Below are positions 21,392 to 32,051 of a stretch of 64,000 nucleotides of DNA, one piece after another. Source of the stretch: Liopterus haemorrhoidalis (Eukaryota; Arthropoda; Insecta; Coleoptera; Dytiscidae); contig OZ020625.1 in the NCBI GenBank assembly GCA_963971575.1, positions 14,423,646 to 14,487,645 of the forward strand. Direction: 5' to 3'. Each line of letters begins with the position of its first letter. Position 1 is the first letter of the stretch. The position numbers and the translations under genes are program-made. Below the pieces are notes generated by a model that made no database searches, had not been told where the DNA came from, and saw nothing but the letters and a program-made list of their open reading frames with translations.

Positions 21392-22448
21392 TGGAAATAT
21401 ACATTGTGATTAAAAAATAAAACAGTGAATAATGAAGTACATCGTTGAAATACAAGAACAAATCATATAACACATTGTTAATAGCGAGCAAATATGTTTT
21501 TGAAAATGAAAAGAAATGAAGCAGTTTATAAATATTTTTCTTATTAATTTAATAAAAACTTAAGTTTTTTTAATTCGTTAATATTTATGAATTATTTACA
21601 AATATGTACAGTGATTTCTTTGGGCATTCAATTCAGTGCAGAATCCTTTTAAAGCAAAAGAATTATATTTATTTTAATTTTATTTATATTTATTTCTACA
21701 AGTCATTTTTTATTGGTTAATGAATGAATTATTTAAAATATTTATTTATACATGCTGTTCACTTTTGTAAGGAGAAACCAGATCTAGTCATTTTGGTTAC
21801 TTTTGTAGTGTATTACTGAGTGTAAAATTTCCTTGCGCTTTAATTCAGACTTCAGATTTTTTTGGTTATGATCATTATAATTAAGATATAATTTTTTATT
21901 ATGACATATGTCAAACTGACATATTCCGCCATTTTTTAATACCAACATACAGTTTCAAATGTGCAAATTATTGAAATAAAAATTTCCTCTTAGTTTGTTC
22001 TTACAAAAGTGAACAGCATATATGTACTAAACTGAAGTCTACTCCAAACGATTAGGCGGAACTAACCGAAATTTTCATTTTTGTAAGTTATCATTAGCTA
22101 TTTTTTATATATTTAAGTTGGCTTTACCTGAACAAAATGATTAAAAGCTTCAATCAATCGGTAAAAGTAACTATAATTGAAAATATAATTCCGCCTAAAC
22201 CAAAGGAACATACTTTATAAAAATATTTATATGTGAATTGTCTGATTTTTAATCTTTAAACTTTTATGTATCTGTGATTTTTGTTTGTGTTTCATTCAAT
22301 ATGATTATTATAAAATAAATTAAATAAATTACTAATTTTTAAAAAATATATATTTATTTTTCAAAAGCTTCAATCAATCGGTAAAAGTAACTAGAATTGA
22401 AAATATAATTCCGCCTAAACCAAAGAACCTACTTTTTTTAAAAATATA
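21392..22448 (-). repeat. Internal direct repeat A2 (right arm)
   Basis: Mirror of 15560-16616, including the MITE-like unit at 21753-22018. Confidence 0.7.
21753..22018. repeat. MITE-like 266-bp inverted-repeat unit
   Basis: Mirror of 15990-16255, with the same terminal repeats. Confidence 0.65.
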
Positions 22449-22860
22449 TATTTAATTTTAAAAAATTGAAATCAACATTCTCTCCTGTGAATAGTAAAAT
22501 TTCTGTTCCCATCAGTACAGGTACATTGTTGAGAATTTTTCAGATTTAGACCTACCCCAAGCCTCAACACCAAGTTGAGACTTAGACGACACCGGAGCGA
22601 AAAAACAATCCCCAATTTTTAAATTTATTACTGACTCAACAGCAAGCCTCAAGTTCCAAGTGTTTAGCAGTTAGCTCAGGGGTCGATAATTTCTTAAAAA
22701 AAAAAATGTCAAGAAACTTTTGTCTCATACTTCAAGTAATAATGTTGGAAACAAGAACATATATTTTGTATCAAGGCTGACTGGCTGTTCGATTGCTTAT
22801 ATAACGTTGAAAATATAATTTAAAAAAATTGAAATCAACATTCTCTCCTGTGAATATCTG

Positions 22861-22889
22861 TATATAAGTCGCTGCATTTTACTCTCAGT
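22861..22889 (+). promoter_or_regulatory. TATA box and initiator of the 91-aa gene
   Basis: TATATAAG at 22861-22868 is followed 25 bp later by TCAGTT (CAGT at 22886-22889), the arthropod initiator consensus at the expected distance. The same TATA...CAGT layout is used by early genes of several insect DNA viruses. Confidence 0.65.
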
Positions 22890-22968
22890 TATTTAATTCT
22901 ACAAGTAGACATTTGCTTTAATTTTGTTCGCGCAATTATGCCAGTATTAACTCTTCAAGAGAGCAGGG

Positions 22969-23244
22969 ATGTGCATTTTATGTGATCATTTCAAGAACAT
23001 GAATTTTTGTCACGTTTGTGGATGCCATTCCAGACCGTTGGTTAATCGTAATTGTGATTGTCATCGCAAGTATGATGATTGTTATGGTTCAGCCTTAATG
23101 CCAGATTGTAATGATATTTGGTATATGAAAAAGTGTAACGTTTTTCAAAAGGGAGTTCAAATTTGTGATTCTTTATACTATAAAAGAGCCAATTTAAGGG
23201 GTTTATTAAATTTTGTTAAAAACGGGTACCATATCAAGAATTAA
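22969..23244 (+). CDS. 91-aa Cys-rich protein (right-arm copy)
   Basis: Starts MCILCDHF; the in-frame codons upstream run back to a TAA without another ATG, so this start is the only one. An overlapping upstream frame starts at 22938 (MPVLTLQES..., 15 codons) in a different phase and could reduce or regulate translation. Cys residues at 2, 5, 14, 17, 19, 29, 31, 38, 47, 56 and 67 with His between suggest metal binding. No family recognised. It lies downstream of the TATA/Inr pair at 22861-22889 and about 300 bp upstream of the 138-aa gene, with which it may share a transcript. Confidence 0.6.
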   Translation: MCILCDHFKNMNFCHVCGCHSRPLVNRNCDCHRKYDDCYGSALMPDCNDIWYMKKCNVFQKGVQICDSLYYKRANLRGLLNFVKNGYHIKN

Positions 23245-23542
23245 TCAGTGTGATCTTTGCCTGAGAGTCATTGGTGGTGGACAGTATTGACCTAATTATA
23301 TATTGGATGCTCCGTGGTGTTTATATTATAATTATAAGTCGCATATGTTAGAATATTAGATTGTCTCACATGTTAGATATATTTGTTTATAATTATAAGT
23401 CTCCTATGTTAATTGGTTGTTTTTTAATGGTGGTTCATTGCAATTAATGTTAGATACTATTTGATAGAGTATTCTATTTTGCTTTCAACGATAAACGTCA
23501 TAGCCTTACATAAAGAGTAAGTTTTAGTAGACAAATCTGAGA

Positions 23543-23959
23543 ATGTGTGTTCACCAAATATTCAATATCACAGACGAAGAAGAAGAAGAAGAAGAAGAGC
23601 TTGATGATAACGATGCAACGATACAAGATTTAATTGATGATGAAACTTGTATAAATTTTTGTATTAAAATTCAATACAAAGTTTACGATAAAGAATATAT
23701 TTACTGTTTTGGTTGTCAAAAAGTAAATTTTGAAAAAGTACGGACAATAATTTCACATAAAAATTCTTGCACCTGTAATTATAATTTAACCAATTTATTA
23801 CCTTATATGCATTGCCATGAATGTAAAGAAAAATTGTTTACGGTTGAAATTCTAAATTGTGAACATAACGAAAAGATATTTTACTATGAATTTGTTGATT
23901 TACCTGGTATTACAGATTACTTGTTATGTGAAGAATCTTTACTCAGTTCAGATGATTAA
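23543..23959 (+). CDS. 138-aa acidic Cys-rich LxCxE protein (right-arm copy)
   Basis: N-terminal 10 residues, then an acidic run (11-23), a mixed region, then Cys pairs C55xxC58, C76xC78, C91xxC94, C106 and a C-terminal tail with LLCEE (127-131) and SSDD at the end. LxCxE next to acidic or CK2-type residues plus CxxC pairs is the combination seen in small DNA virus proteins that bind retinoblastoma-family proteins. That is a motif-level resemblance only; the order of parts is not that of any known protein and no homology is claimed. Identical in the left arm, with a diverged fragment in the spacer. No clear promoter was seen directly upstream. Confidence 0.65.
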   Translation: MCVHQIFNITDEEEEEEEELDDNDATIQDLIDDETCINFCIKIQYKVYDKEYIYCFGCQKVNFEKVRTIISHKNSCTCNYNLTNLLPYMHCHECKEKLFTVEILNCEHNEKIFYYEFVDLPGITDYLLCEESLLSSDD

Positions 23960-24035
23960 AAAATGAAATTTATAATAATAAAGGAATTTGATTTTTTTTA
24001 TTCTTTAGAAGTTATATAATTTAGTCAGTTTTAGT

Positions 24036-25123
24036 CAGGAAATATACATTGTGATTAAAAAATAAAACAGTGAATAATGAAGTACATCGTTGAAATACAA
24101 GAACAAATCATATAACACATTGTTAATAGCGAGCAAATATGTTTTGAAAATGAAAAGAAATGAAGCAGTTTATAAATATTTTTCTTATTAATTTAATAAA
24201 AACTTAAGTTTTTTTAATTCGTTAATATTTATAAATTATTTACAAATATGTACAGTGATTTCCTTGGGCATTCAATTCAGTGCAGAATCCTTTTAAAGCA
24301 AAAGAATTATATTTATTTTAATTTTATTTATATTTATTTCTGCAAGTCATTTTTTATTGGTTAATGAATGAATTATTTAAAATATTTATTTATACATGCT
24401 GTTCACTTTTGTAAGGAGAAACCAGATCTAGTTATTTTGGTTACTTTTGTAGTGTATTACTGAGTGTAAAATTTTCTTGCGCTGTAATTCAGACTTCAGA
24501 TTTTTTGGTTATGATCATTATAATTAAGATATCATTTTTTATTATGACATATGTCAAATTGACATATTCTGGCTTTTTTCTAATACCAACATACAGTTTC
24601 AAATGTGCAAATTATTGAAATAAAAATTACCTCTTAGTTTGTTCTTACAAAAGTGAACAGCATATATGTACTAAACTGAAGTCTATTCCAAACGATTAGG
24701 CGGAACTAACCGAAATTTTCATTTTTTTGTAAGTTGTCATTAGCTATTTTTTATATATTTAAGTTGGCTTTACCTGAACAAAATGATTTAAAGCTTCAAT
24801 CAATCGGTAAAATTAACTAGAATTGAAAATATAATTCCGCCTAAACCAAAGGAATACATACTTTATAAAAATATTTATATGTGAATTGTCTGATTTTTAA
24901 TCTTTAAACTTTTAGGTATCTTTGATTTTTGTTTGTGTTTCATTCAATATGCTTATTATATAATAAATTAAATAAATTACTAATTTTTAAAAAGCTTCAA
25001 TCAATCGGTAAAAGTAACTAGAATTGAAAATATAATTACGCCTAAACCAAAAAAACATACTTTATAAAAATATTTATATGTGAATTGTCTGATTTTTAAT
25101 CTTTAAACTTTTATGTATCTGTG
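24036..25123 (-). repeat. Internal direct repeat A1 (right arm)
   Basis: Mirror of 12885-13972, including the MITE-like unit at 24397-24662. Confidence 0.7.
24397..24662. repeat. MITE-like 266-bp inverted-repeat unit
   Basis: Mirror of 13346-13611, with the same terminal repeats. Confidence 0.65.
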
Positions 25124-25124
25124 A

Positions 25125-25476
25125 TTTATATAATACTTGATTTTAATATTTTTCTATTTATACCGTCAGGACCTGCAGAATTAGTATTACTTAAATTTGA
25201 AATTATATTAATTAATTCATTTTCATTTACCGGTTCTAGGAATACCTACTGATTTATTTCATGGACAAAATTTGAACTAATATTTATATTTAATTACTCT
25301 GTAATTTTAGTGGGAATTTCTAAAAAATATTTGTTGCAATGGTTCGCGATGTTTTCCACGTCTTTAATTTCTGTACTGTTTATAGTTATTTCTTCGATAT
25401 CATTTCCATGATTTTTATTTAATTCCTTATTAAATATGCTCGATATAGTTTTATTTTTATTATCAGATTTTGTAAT
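25125..25476 (-). pseudogene. Captured non-LTR reverse transcriptase fragment (right arm)
   Basis: Mirror of 12532-12883 with the same two in-frame stops, so the damage predates or was copied with the palindrome. Confidence 0.65.
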
Positions 25477-26242
25477 TTAATCAGTGTAATACATTTTTTT
25501 CATATGAAAAATATACAAACTATGTTTTATTTTATTTAATTACCCTTTTTCAGATCATAATGCACATTCCTGCTCTCTGAGAGAATTTTGAATTTAAATA
25601 CTTCGGAATTATCATTTTAAATATATAAGTATTCTACTTTTCTTATTCAAAATGAAATAAGACAAATGATATTTTTTAAATGACAATATTTAAAATCTGA
25701 CTTTTCAAATTATTTTTCTGTAATACCAACATGACATACAGTTTCAGAGGTGCAAACTGTTGAAAACAAAATTTACTCTTAGTTTGTTCTTACAAAAATG
25801 AACTGCTTATAATATCTATACTGTCAAATATGATAAAAGTGTGTGTGTAATGATATATTTGTAATGTTTTATGTTTTCAATAAATTCACATGTGAAAAAT
25901 ATACAAACCATGTTTTATTTAATGACCCTTTTTCAGATCATTAGATTAATTTAAATTAAATAGAACTATGACCTCAACATTCTAACGGAAATATGACCTC
26001 ACATTCTAACGACAATAACTAGGCTAGATGTCTAGGCTAGGCTAGGGGCGGGGTGTGAAATTAAGGTTGCAACTCGCCTCGGGCTAAACACGCAACGTCT
26101 GAAAAATATGACCTTCTTGAAAACACCTGGCGATGTGACCAGAAAGTAAAATGTGGAGGGGGATGGGACGAGAAAGTAAAATGTGGAAGTAAAGTGTCTA
26201 TGTGGCCTTGAAATGAGGCGAAACGTATATAGCTATACTACT
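25477..26242 (-). repeat. Right terminal region
   Basis: Mirror of the left terminal region except for about 62 bp at 25560-25622 not present on the left. That extra piece includes, inverted, a 20-odd-bp near-copy of the sequence around the start codon of the 91-aa gene (22955-22977), a sign of internal shuffling. It has one copy of the 24-bp unit duplicated on the left. Confidence 0.7.
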
Positions 26243-26248
26243 AATAGT
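26243..26248 (+). repeat. 6-bp target-site duplication AATAGT (right)
   Basis: Second copy of AATAGT, directly after the CT end of the palindromic element. Confidence 0.9.
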
Positions 26249-26395
26249 ACTAACTATTATTCAGTAAAGTTCATGAACTTACTGCCTAATAATTTTAAAT
26301 CTGACTGTTTTAATACTTTTAAAAATAAAATAAATTTTTTTTTAACAGACAATCCATTTTATTCTGTCAATGAATTCTTGTCTTACAAATTTTAA
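26249..26395 (+). pseudogene. Retrotransposon reverse transcriptase ORF, C-terminal end
   Basis: The last 48 codons plus stop of the frame broken at 11803. The phase is preserved across the 6-bp duplication. It contains FMNLLPNNF, typical of the C-terminal end of such polyproteins, and ends with TAA at 26393-26395. Confidence 0.85.
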
Positions 26396-26582
26396 CGCGC
26401 TTACTAGCTAGTCTCTCTGAACTCTTGTTTTAATATTTAGTACTATATATATTTTATTTATTTTTTTCTCCTATTTTAAACTACTATTTTGTGCATATTA
26501 TGTGTAATTACGACTGACTTTAAACAATTTATGTATTGTAACATAGTCAATAAATTATATTATTATTATTATTATTATTATT
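26396..26582 (+). mobile_element. 3' UTR and ATT-repeat tail of the truncated retrotransposon
   Basis: A 160-bp AT-rich 3' region with AATAAA just before a (ATT)n tail at about 26555-26582. A short microsatellite tail in place of poly(A) fits CR1/L2/I-like elements. The tail abuts repeat C. Confidence 0.7.
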
Positions 26583-26759
26583 AGATGTTTTAGTATTTTT
26601 CCTATGTGCGGGTCAAAGAGTTGTATAAGCATGCCAAATTTCAACTCTCTAGGTTTAGCCGTTTGGCTACAATTTTTACCGAACAGACAGACAGACAGAC
26701 CGACAGACAGACGACAAAATGACGGTATAAGGGTTTTTTGGTCATACCTACAAAACCCT
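26583..26759 (-). repeat. Dispersed repeat C, copy 2
   Basis: Inverted match to 3376-3556, with its microsatellite appearing as (GACA)n at about 26685-26712. Confidence 0.7.
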
Positions 26760-26806
26760 AAAAAGCACAGAAATAAAACAATTATTTTCTTATTATAGGA
26801 ACTATT

Positions 26807-26933
26807 TATGCACCAAGGGTGTAACTAAGATGATTACGCCCTGAGAGTGACGTAATAGAAACCGAAGGCCTCTGGCCCGTGAGGTGGATGTCGCTCGATG
26901 GGCGTAATCATCCGGTAACGCCAATGGTGCATA
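26807..26933. repeat. GC-richer hairpin, 127 bp
   Basis: TATGCACC at one end pairs with GGTGCATA at the other, and GATGATTACGCCC pairs with GGGCGTAATCATC further in. A compact imperfect inverted repeat, possibly a small transposon remnant or hairpin RNA. Confidence 0.65.
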
Positions 26934-28020
26934 CAAAATTTTATTTTTCACTTCAAATAAAATAAAAAGTAAACATTAACAGATATTTATACCTGCCTTC
27001 ACATAAAATAAAAAGTTAAAATAAACAGATCTGGTAGCCTATGATTTTGACAACAACCAAACAAATTATTTTGTTTAATCGTTTAATTGTCAGAATTGAT
27101 ATTAAAATAATTAAAATAAATATGTAAGAATTTCCCGAATATATCAACATAAATGCCCAAAAAGCAACAAAAAGTTTGTTGCCAACTAAACCAGAACATA
27201 AATATGAAAAAGAATGTGAAACTTTTAGACTATTACAATGAAAACTAAGGTGCCGGCCGTAAATGAGACTGTACTGTTGGCGTATTTTCAAAAATGTGTA
27301 ATTTAAACTTTTTACATATTTAGATAAACGTAAGATAACGTAAGGTTATTGATTTCTTTATTTTAGTCTGAAATTTACTCTCCTACGTAGTTATGGACCA
27401 AATACATATTTATATTTTTTATTAAAACGAAAAAAAAAAAAAAAAAAAATGAGGGAGTAATGAGCTAATGAGCGTTATGGATCCATTACGCCCGCTGATT
27501 ATGTACGATTGTAATGAATATGTTTAAATATCTAGTATCCAAGGTATTATAAGCTAATAACAGCGAAGTGAAAAATAAACCTTTTTTCTCCACGATCACT
27601 ATAGAATTTACCAATTCTAAAACCAATTTTGGCTACAGAGAGTTAATATTCTAACACAAGAGTTGGAATGTCATTCTAAAGCACTTAACTTCTTATGCAT
27701 TTTGTGTGTATTTCATTCCATCACTTGTTATGGAATAACTATTCCATACTTGTTGTCATTTGTTTTTGTAGGGTTACATTAAAATATATGCAATATTTAC
27801 ATTAAACAAATGCAACATAACCTAAAAAGTACTAAAATAGTGGCCGACGTGCGGCAATTAAAATTAAAATTAAACAAATAATAAATAAAAAAATAAGTTT
27901 AATTAATTGATAAATTTGTAATGTAATATAAATTATTTGTTGAAATAAAATGTTTGCTAAAATAATTATTTATTATATATTTTTTTCTGGTGGTCGTGGA
28001 GAAAGTAGGGTCTGTGATTC
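26934..28020. other. AT-rich DNA without recognised genes
   Basis: Includes a run of 21 A at 27430-27450 and an inverted pair, TTTATTTTTCACTTC near 26941 and its complement near 27563, which may mark the ends of an unclassified element around the hairpin. No coding potential supported. Confidence 0.45.
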
Positions 28021-28116
28021 GGTTGGAAGAGAAAATTCGATGCTCGTGGTTTCTCACGCTCGCCTGCGGCTCGCGCTCGGAATGTTCCACTCGCATCGAA
28101 TTCTCTCATTCCAACC
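28021..28116. repeat. Strong hairpin with GC-rich loop
   Basis: GGTTGGAAGAGAAAATTCG... at 28021-28043 pairs with its near complement at 28093-28116 around a GC-rich loop of about 50 bp. The GC content is far above the surroundings. Confidence 0.7.
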
Positions 28117-28485
28117 TTGTTACAGAATATACTATTCTTATATGTGATTTGGCTGTTAAGTTAATAATAAGTGGAGATATAAGTAGACCTTAGTTTAAGG
28201 GCCCCCCCGTAACTCCCTAAATGTTCATCTAATTGAAAAAATGCTTTAAAAAAGATTTGTTTTTATCACAAACAGTTTTTGTAATATACATATTTGCTGT
28301 TAAGTCAATAATAAGAGAGATATTTTAAGTTTTTTAATAAACATTTCTAAACACCTTGAAACACCCCCCTATAATAAATTTTTGTAATGCCTTATAATAG
28401 CCTATGTTCGAATCCTGGTTCTACTCTATCATCGTACCAAATACGTGAAAATATGTCCCGTCTATGCGTGAATGCTTTGCGGGAA

Positions 28486-28487
<2 letters not shown>
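28117..28487. other. AT-rich linker
   Basis: No gene. Short phrases resemble the internal repeat of the Helitron-like element at 28830 (growth of AATAATAAG...GAGATAT types), suggesting old repeat remains. Confidence 0.35.
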
Positions 28488-28517
<30 letters not shown>

Positions 28518-28548
28518 GGACAAACAGACAGCCGGACGGACAGATAGA
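28488..28548 (+). repeat. GACA microsatellite
   Basis: (GACA)n with interruptions toward the 3' end. Frames open on both strands here come from the repeat. Confidence 0.85.
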
Positions 28549-28751
28549 CAAAAAATGATATTTTTGCGAATATTGCTTTATAATCATCTGATTTTAAATC
28601 ATCGAGTAGAAACCAAATATGATGCCGATAATACAAGAAAAATAAACTGATATAGATTTTCCTTCAATTATATTAATATAGATTTGAGGCTGAGTCGGCC
28701 CCTAAGCTGACTACAAATTGTTTTAGGATAACTATTCCAAAGTGGTGTCTA

Positions 28752-28809
28752 GGATATAAACCCGCGTCACCGTGTTTTGTAACCATCGGACTTACCACGG
28801 AGCCACGGC
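28752..28809 (-). repeat. Degenerate tRNA-like segment
   Basis: On the minus strand, TGGCTCCGTGGTAAG resembles an A box and GGTTTATATCC a decayed B box at tRNA-like spacing. It adjoins the start of the Helitron-like element. A SINE or tRNA relic is possible; weak evidence. Confidence 0.3.
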
Positions 28810-28829
28810 AACTGTTAAATAAATAAATG

Positions 28830-29479
28830 TCTATATTAATAAAATTGGAGGCTAATCGGTCTTTTTTATTTTTTTGGCCTCATATTTCATTTCTAGACAT
28901 TTTAAATGATTAAATGTAAATATACGCAAAAATGTCTGTTTGTTCGTTCGAAATTCAATCAAAAACGGCTGGACATATTTTTACGAAATTTGGTATGATG
29001 ATAGAGTTAAGTCCGGATTCGAACATAACCTATACAGCATTCTAGGCGGTGTTTTCGGGGCGTTACAAGAGTACAGCTTAAAACTAGAATCTTGAAATAT
29101 CTCACTTATTATTTGCTTTACGTCAAAAATGTATATGAGGAACTTTTTTATTTCTCTTCAACGCAGTTTTTAATAAGAAGATTATTTAAGGGGCAAGGGG
29201 AGTGTTACTTATTAGGTTGAAATATCTCATTTATAAGAAGCTATTCCTCTTGGTTTAATGCAGCTTTTAATGAGATATATATTGGGGAACTATGGGGAGA
29301 GCTACCTATAAACGAATTATCTCACTTATTATTTACTTAACATCAAAAATATATACAAAACTGTGGATTATAATAAAGAAACGATTATTTTATGTTTTAT
29401 TAGAAATTGAAATGTCTCACTTATCATTTACGTTACAGCAGAAATATACATTATAATAAAGTACGGATACGCCAGCTAG
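28830..29479 (+). mobile_element. Non-autonomous Helitron-like element, 650 bp
   Basis: Starts TCTATATTAATAAAA and ends GCCAGCTAG followed by T, matching the TC...CTAG rule. It encodes no protein. Fragments of the same family are at 2447-2656 and 4985-5093. The internal part has two or three copies of a CTCACTTATTATTT-type phrase. Confidence 0.7.
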
Positions 29480-29841
29480 TAAGATTTGTATTTGGGGAGC
29501 AATGGGGAGCAATGGGGAGAGCTACTTACAAACGATGTTTCTCACTTGTTATTAACCTATCATAAACAATATATGCAAATCATTTACATTACAGCAAATT
29601 ATACTTTACAAAAACCGTATACTCAAGCTATATACAACGTAATCAGTAAAATTAATCTTGGCTGGACAAACAGGAATAAAAATCTGCTCGGAAAATTGAA
29701 CAGACGCAGGACGACGGTAATAGTCAGTGACCAACTATAATCTGAAAGAATTGGAAAGCCTTAATAGCTCGAGATGGCAACCCGACTGTCAGTGGCGTAA
29801 TTGAGACAAGTAGATCATAACTGCGTGTACTGATACAAGAT
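29480..29841 (+). other. Helitron-like remnant and unclassified DNA
   Basis: Bases about 29490-29600 repeat, in diverged form, the GGGGAGAGCTAC and CTCACTTGTTATT phrases of the adjacent element. The rest has nothing recognised. Confidence 0.45.
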
Positions 29842-30767
29842 TATATGCCCTTTATAAAGTAACAACAATACATACCCAACATCCTGACAGCACTTACACA
29901 AATTCTAACAATCAATTTATAGGCAAACAACTGAATGAGGATAAGATATTATAAACTATTATTACATATATTCGCCTTACAACCGATGGCGTCATTAAAT
30001 GTTGAACCATAGCTGTGGTTTACCTCGATATCCTCCACTAGCTGCCACAGGAACTACAACACTTTGATTACAAGAATCATTTCGATAAAATAAGAAATAT
30101 GCGTAGTATAATTAAAAAAGTATATGTCAATCTTTCAGACGAATACGTCGTCAAAACCTTGCGTATAGAAGCCGGAGTCGAAGCGCAGGTACTAGGGTAC
30201 CTGTACTACAAAAGGTACAGATAAGAGAGCAAGGTCGGCTCAAACCGGTATGCAGGCGATGCGCTGCATCGGGGCGCGACAATCAAGAGGCGCCGAGTCG
30301 AAGAAAAAATTCATGGCCTATTATAATTTCAAAATAGCTTTAATGAAAATAATATTCATTATATGCCCTTTATAAAGTAACAACAATACATACCCAACAT
30401 CCTGACAGCACTTACACAAATTCTAACAATCAATTTAAAGGCAAACAACTGAATGAGGATAAGATATTATAAACTCTTATTACATATATTCGCCTTACAT
30501 CCGATGGTGTCAATAAATGTTGAATTATAGCTGTGGTTTACCTCCATATCCTCTACTAGCTATCACAGGAACTAGATAACAATTCAGGCCTATATTCAAT
30601 ATGACTTTGATTATAAGAATCATTTTGATAAATTAAGAAATATGCGTATTATAATTATAATAATATATGTCAATCTCTAAGACGATTACGTCCTCAAAAC
30701 CTTGCGTATAGAAGCCGGGGTCGAAACGAAGGAACTAGGTCACCTGTACTACAAAAGGTACAGATAT
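29842..30767 (+). repeat. 518-bp tandem duplication
   Basis: The sequence starting at 29842 recurs at 30360 (offset 518 bp) with scattered substitutions. The first copy carries about 130 bp (near 30230-30359) that includes a GC-rich stretch. The second copy runs into repeat B. Confidence 0.75.
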
Positions 30768-31042
30768 GAGAGCAGAACCCGCCATCTTTATGCCAAGATT
30801 GGATGTATTGGATAGGATATTACTATATAACTTGAAATCATTTTAAAAAACAAAATATATTATGTGTATTAGAGCTGTATTATACTATATTATTACTAAA
30901 AACATTGATAAAAACAAACAAAAAGACTAAAATTCAACATTATACTATAGCAAATAAGGTAGTGATAAATACAAATTAGAGTAACAATATATACACTGTA
31001 TTTTAGTGCACATACACAAGCATAGATTCACTACTATATTCA
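30768..31042 (+). repeat. Dispersed repeat B, copy 2 (uninterrupted)
   Basis: Matches 171-292 plus 935-1092. Confidence 0.65.
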
Positions 31043-31384
31043 GATTTATATAACTTTTTCTTATTATTATCTGCCTCATTTTTTAATACGGAACTAAGAG
31101 GGAAACTTAGTTTTTTATGTTGTATATTAAAAATATCATTTTAGGGTGGTAATTCTGAAAAATATTTGACAATTCATAATTGACAATAAATTATATTTCA
31201 ATTTACTAACACTGATTGTATAAAACACATATTGACAAGTATTTAAAATATATTTTATGCAACCCGAACTGTGCTGTACTGTGCGTGTGTTTTCAGTGAT
31301 TCAAAGAAATACCTTTTTATTTACTGACTGTTTATTTATCTAGAAATAATAATACACTACTTTTTATTTATGTTACCAGGGTGA
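31043..31384. other. AT-rich DNA, nothing recognised
   Basis: No reading frame or repeat identified before the palindromic element. Confidence 0.4.
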
Positions 31385-32046
31385 TAGACCGGGAGCTCAT
31401 GACATTTTTGGTCTCCGATTTCATACAGCATGCCTTTTGGAGGAGAGAATATTTACTCTGTGACAACAAAAAAGGGATGGTACTAAACCCCTGCACGCTT
31501 TCCGGTCATAGGGAAAATTGCATTTCCACTTGCACAAAATTTTTGTGTTTTTCTCTGATTTAATATTGCTTGCCCTTTTGTCAAAAGAAAGTTAAAACAA
31601 ATTTAAAGTCTTTTAATTATAGGCATGCGATTCGCAGGGTCCCAAAGGGCTCAAACGGTCACGTGATCTTGTAATAAAAAAATATGATTTTCCGCGTTTT
31701 CATACAGCATGCCGATGAAAAGAATTAGAGTTTGTGTCATAAAACCTCTATAAAAAAAATGGCATGCAGGCCTCGTTGGCCCAAGGGTGGAAAATTTCGG
31801 AAAATATTTATGAAAAATTTAATAGGATTTTACGTGATCTTAATCAACACCAAATAAAGTAAAATGTTAATTTTATAGTGTAAAATGTCCAAAATTTAAA
31901 TGGCATGCATGCCGAGGAAGCCCATCACATCATAAATAATAAGAAAAGTTGCAAAAAAAAAAAAATAGGAAAATTTAGGTCATATTATTTTGCATGCCTT
32001 TTTGCATTTCACTAAATAATGTTGGTTTTAGCTCAAATACAAAATG

Positions 32047-32051
32047 GCATG
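32047..32051 (+). repeat. Bel-Pao target-site duplication GCATG (left)
   Basis: GCATG precedes the 5' LTR and recurs at 39929-39933 after the 3' LTR; five bp is normal for Bel-Pao. Confidence 0.85.

Larger units (their letters stand above)
11804..26242. mobile_element. 14.4-kb palindromic element, possibly Polinton/adintovirus-derived
   Basis: Two inverted arms (11804-18721 and 19287-26242) flank a 565-bp spacer. Paired positions sum to 38008 over all checked genes. The ends read AGTAGTATAGC...GCTATACTACT inside a 6-bp duplication. The arms differ by a 24-bp tandem duplication in the left arm (11978-12025) and about 62 bp present only in the right arm (about 25560-25622). Each arm holds three genes transcribed outward, two roughly 1-kb direct repeats, two MITE-like inverted repeats and a captured retrotransposon fragment. 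Polintons are known for 6-bp duplications and 5'-AG ends, and adintoviruses for small LxCxE proteins, so a defective relative is my best guess. No polymerase, integrase, protease or capsid gene is visible, so it must move with outside help. Confidence 0.75.

Noticed and set aside
11804..26242. The big palindrome as a sequencing or assembly fold-back artefact
   Set aside because: It is bounded by a 6-bp target duplication, the two flanks differ and together restore a frame, the arms have private indels, and the spacer is unique. Long-read confirmation is still desirable.
11804..26242. A parvovirus dimer (rolling-hairpin concatemer)
   Set aside because: TATA/CAGT promoters and a palindrome fit loosely, but no NS1-type helicase or capsid gene is present and the 6-bp duplication and AG/CT ends fit a Polinton-type integration better.
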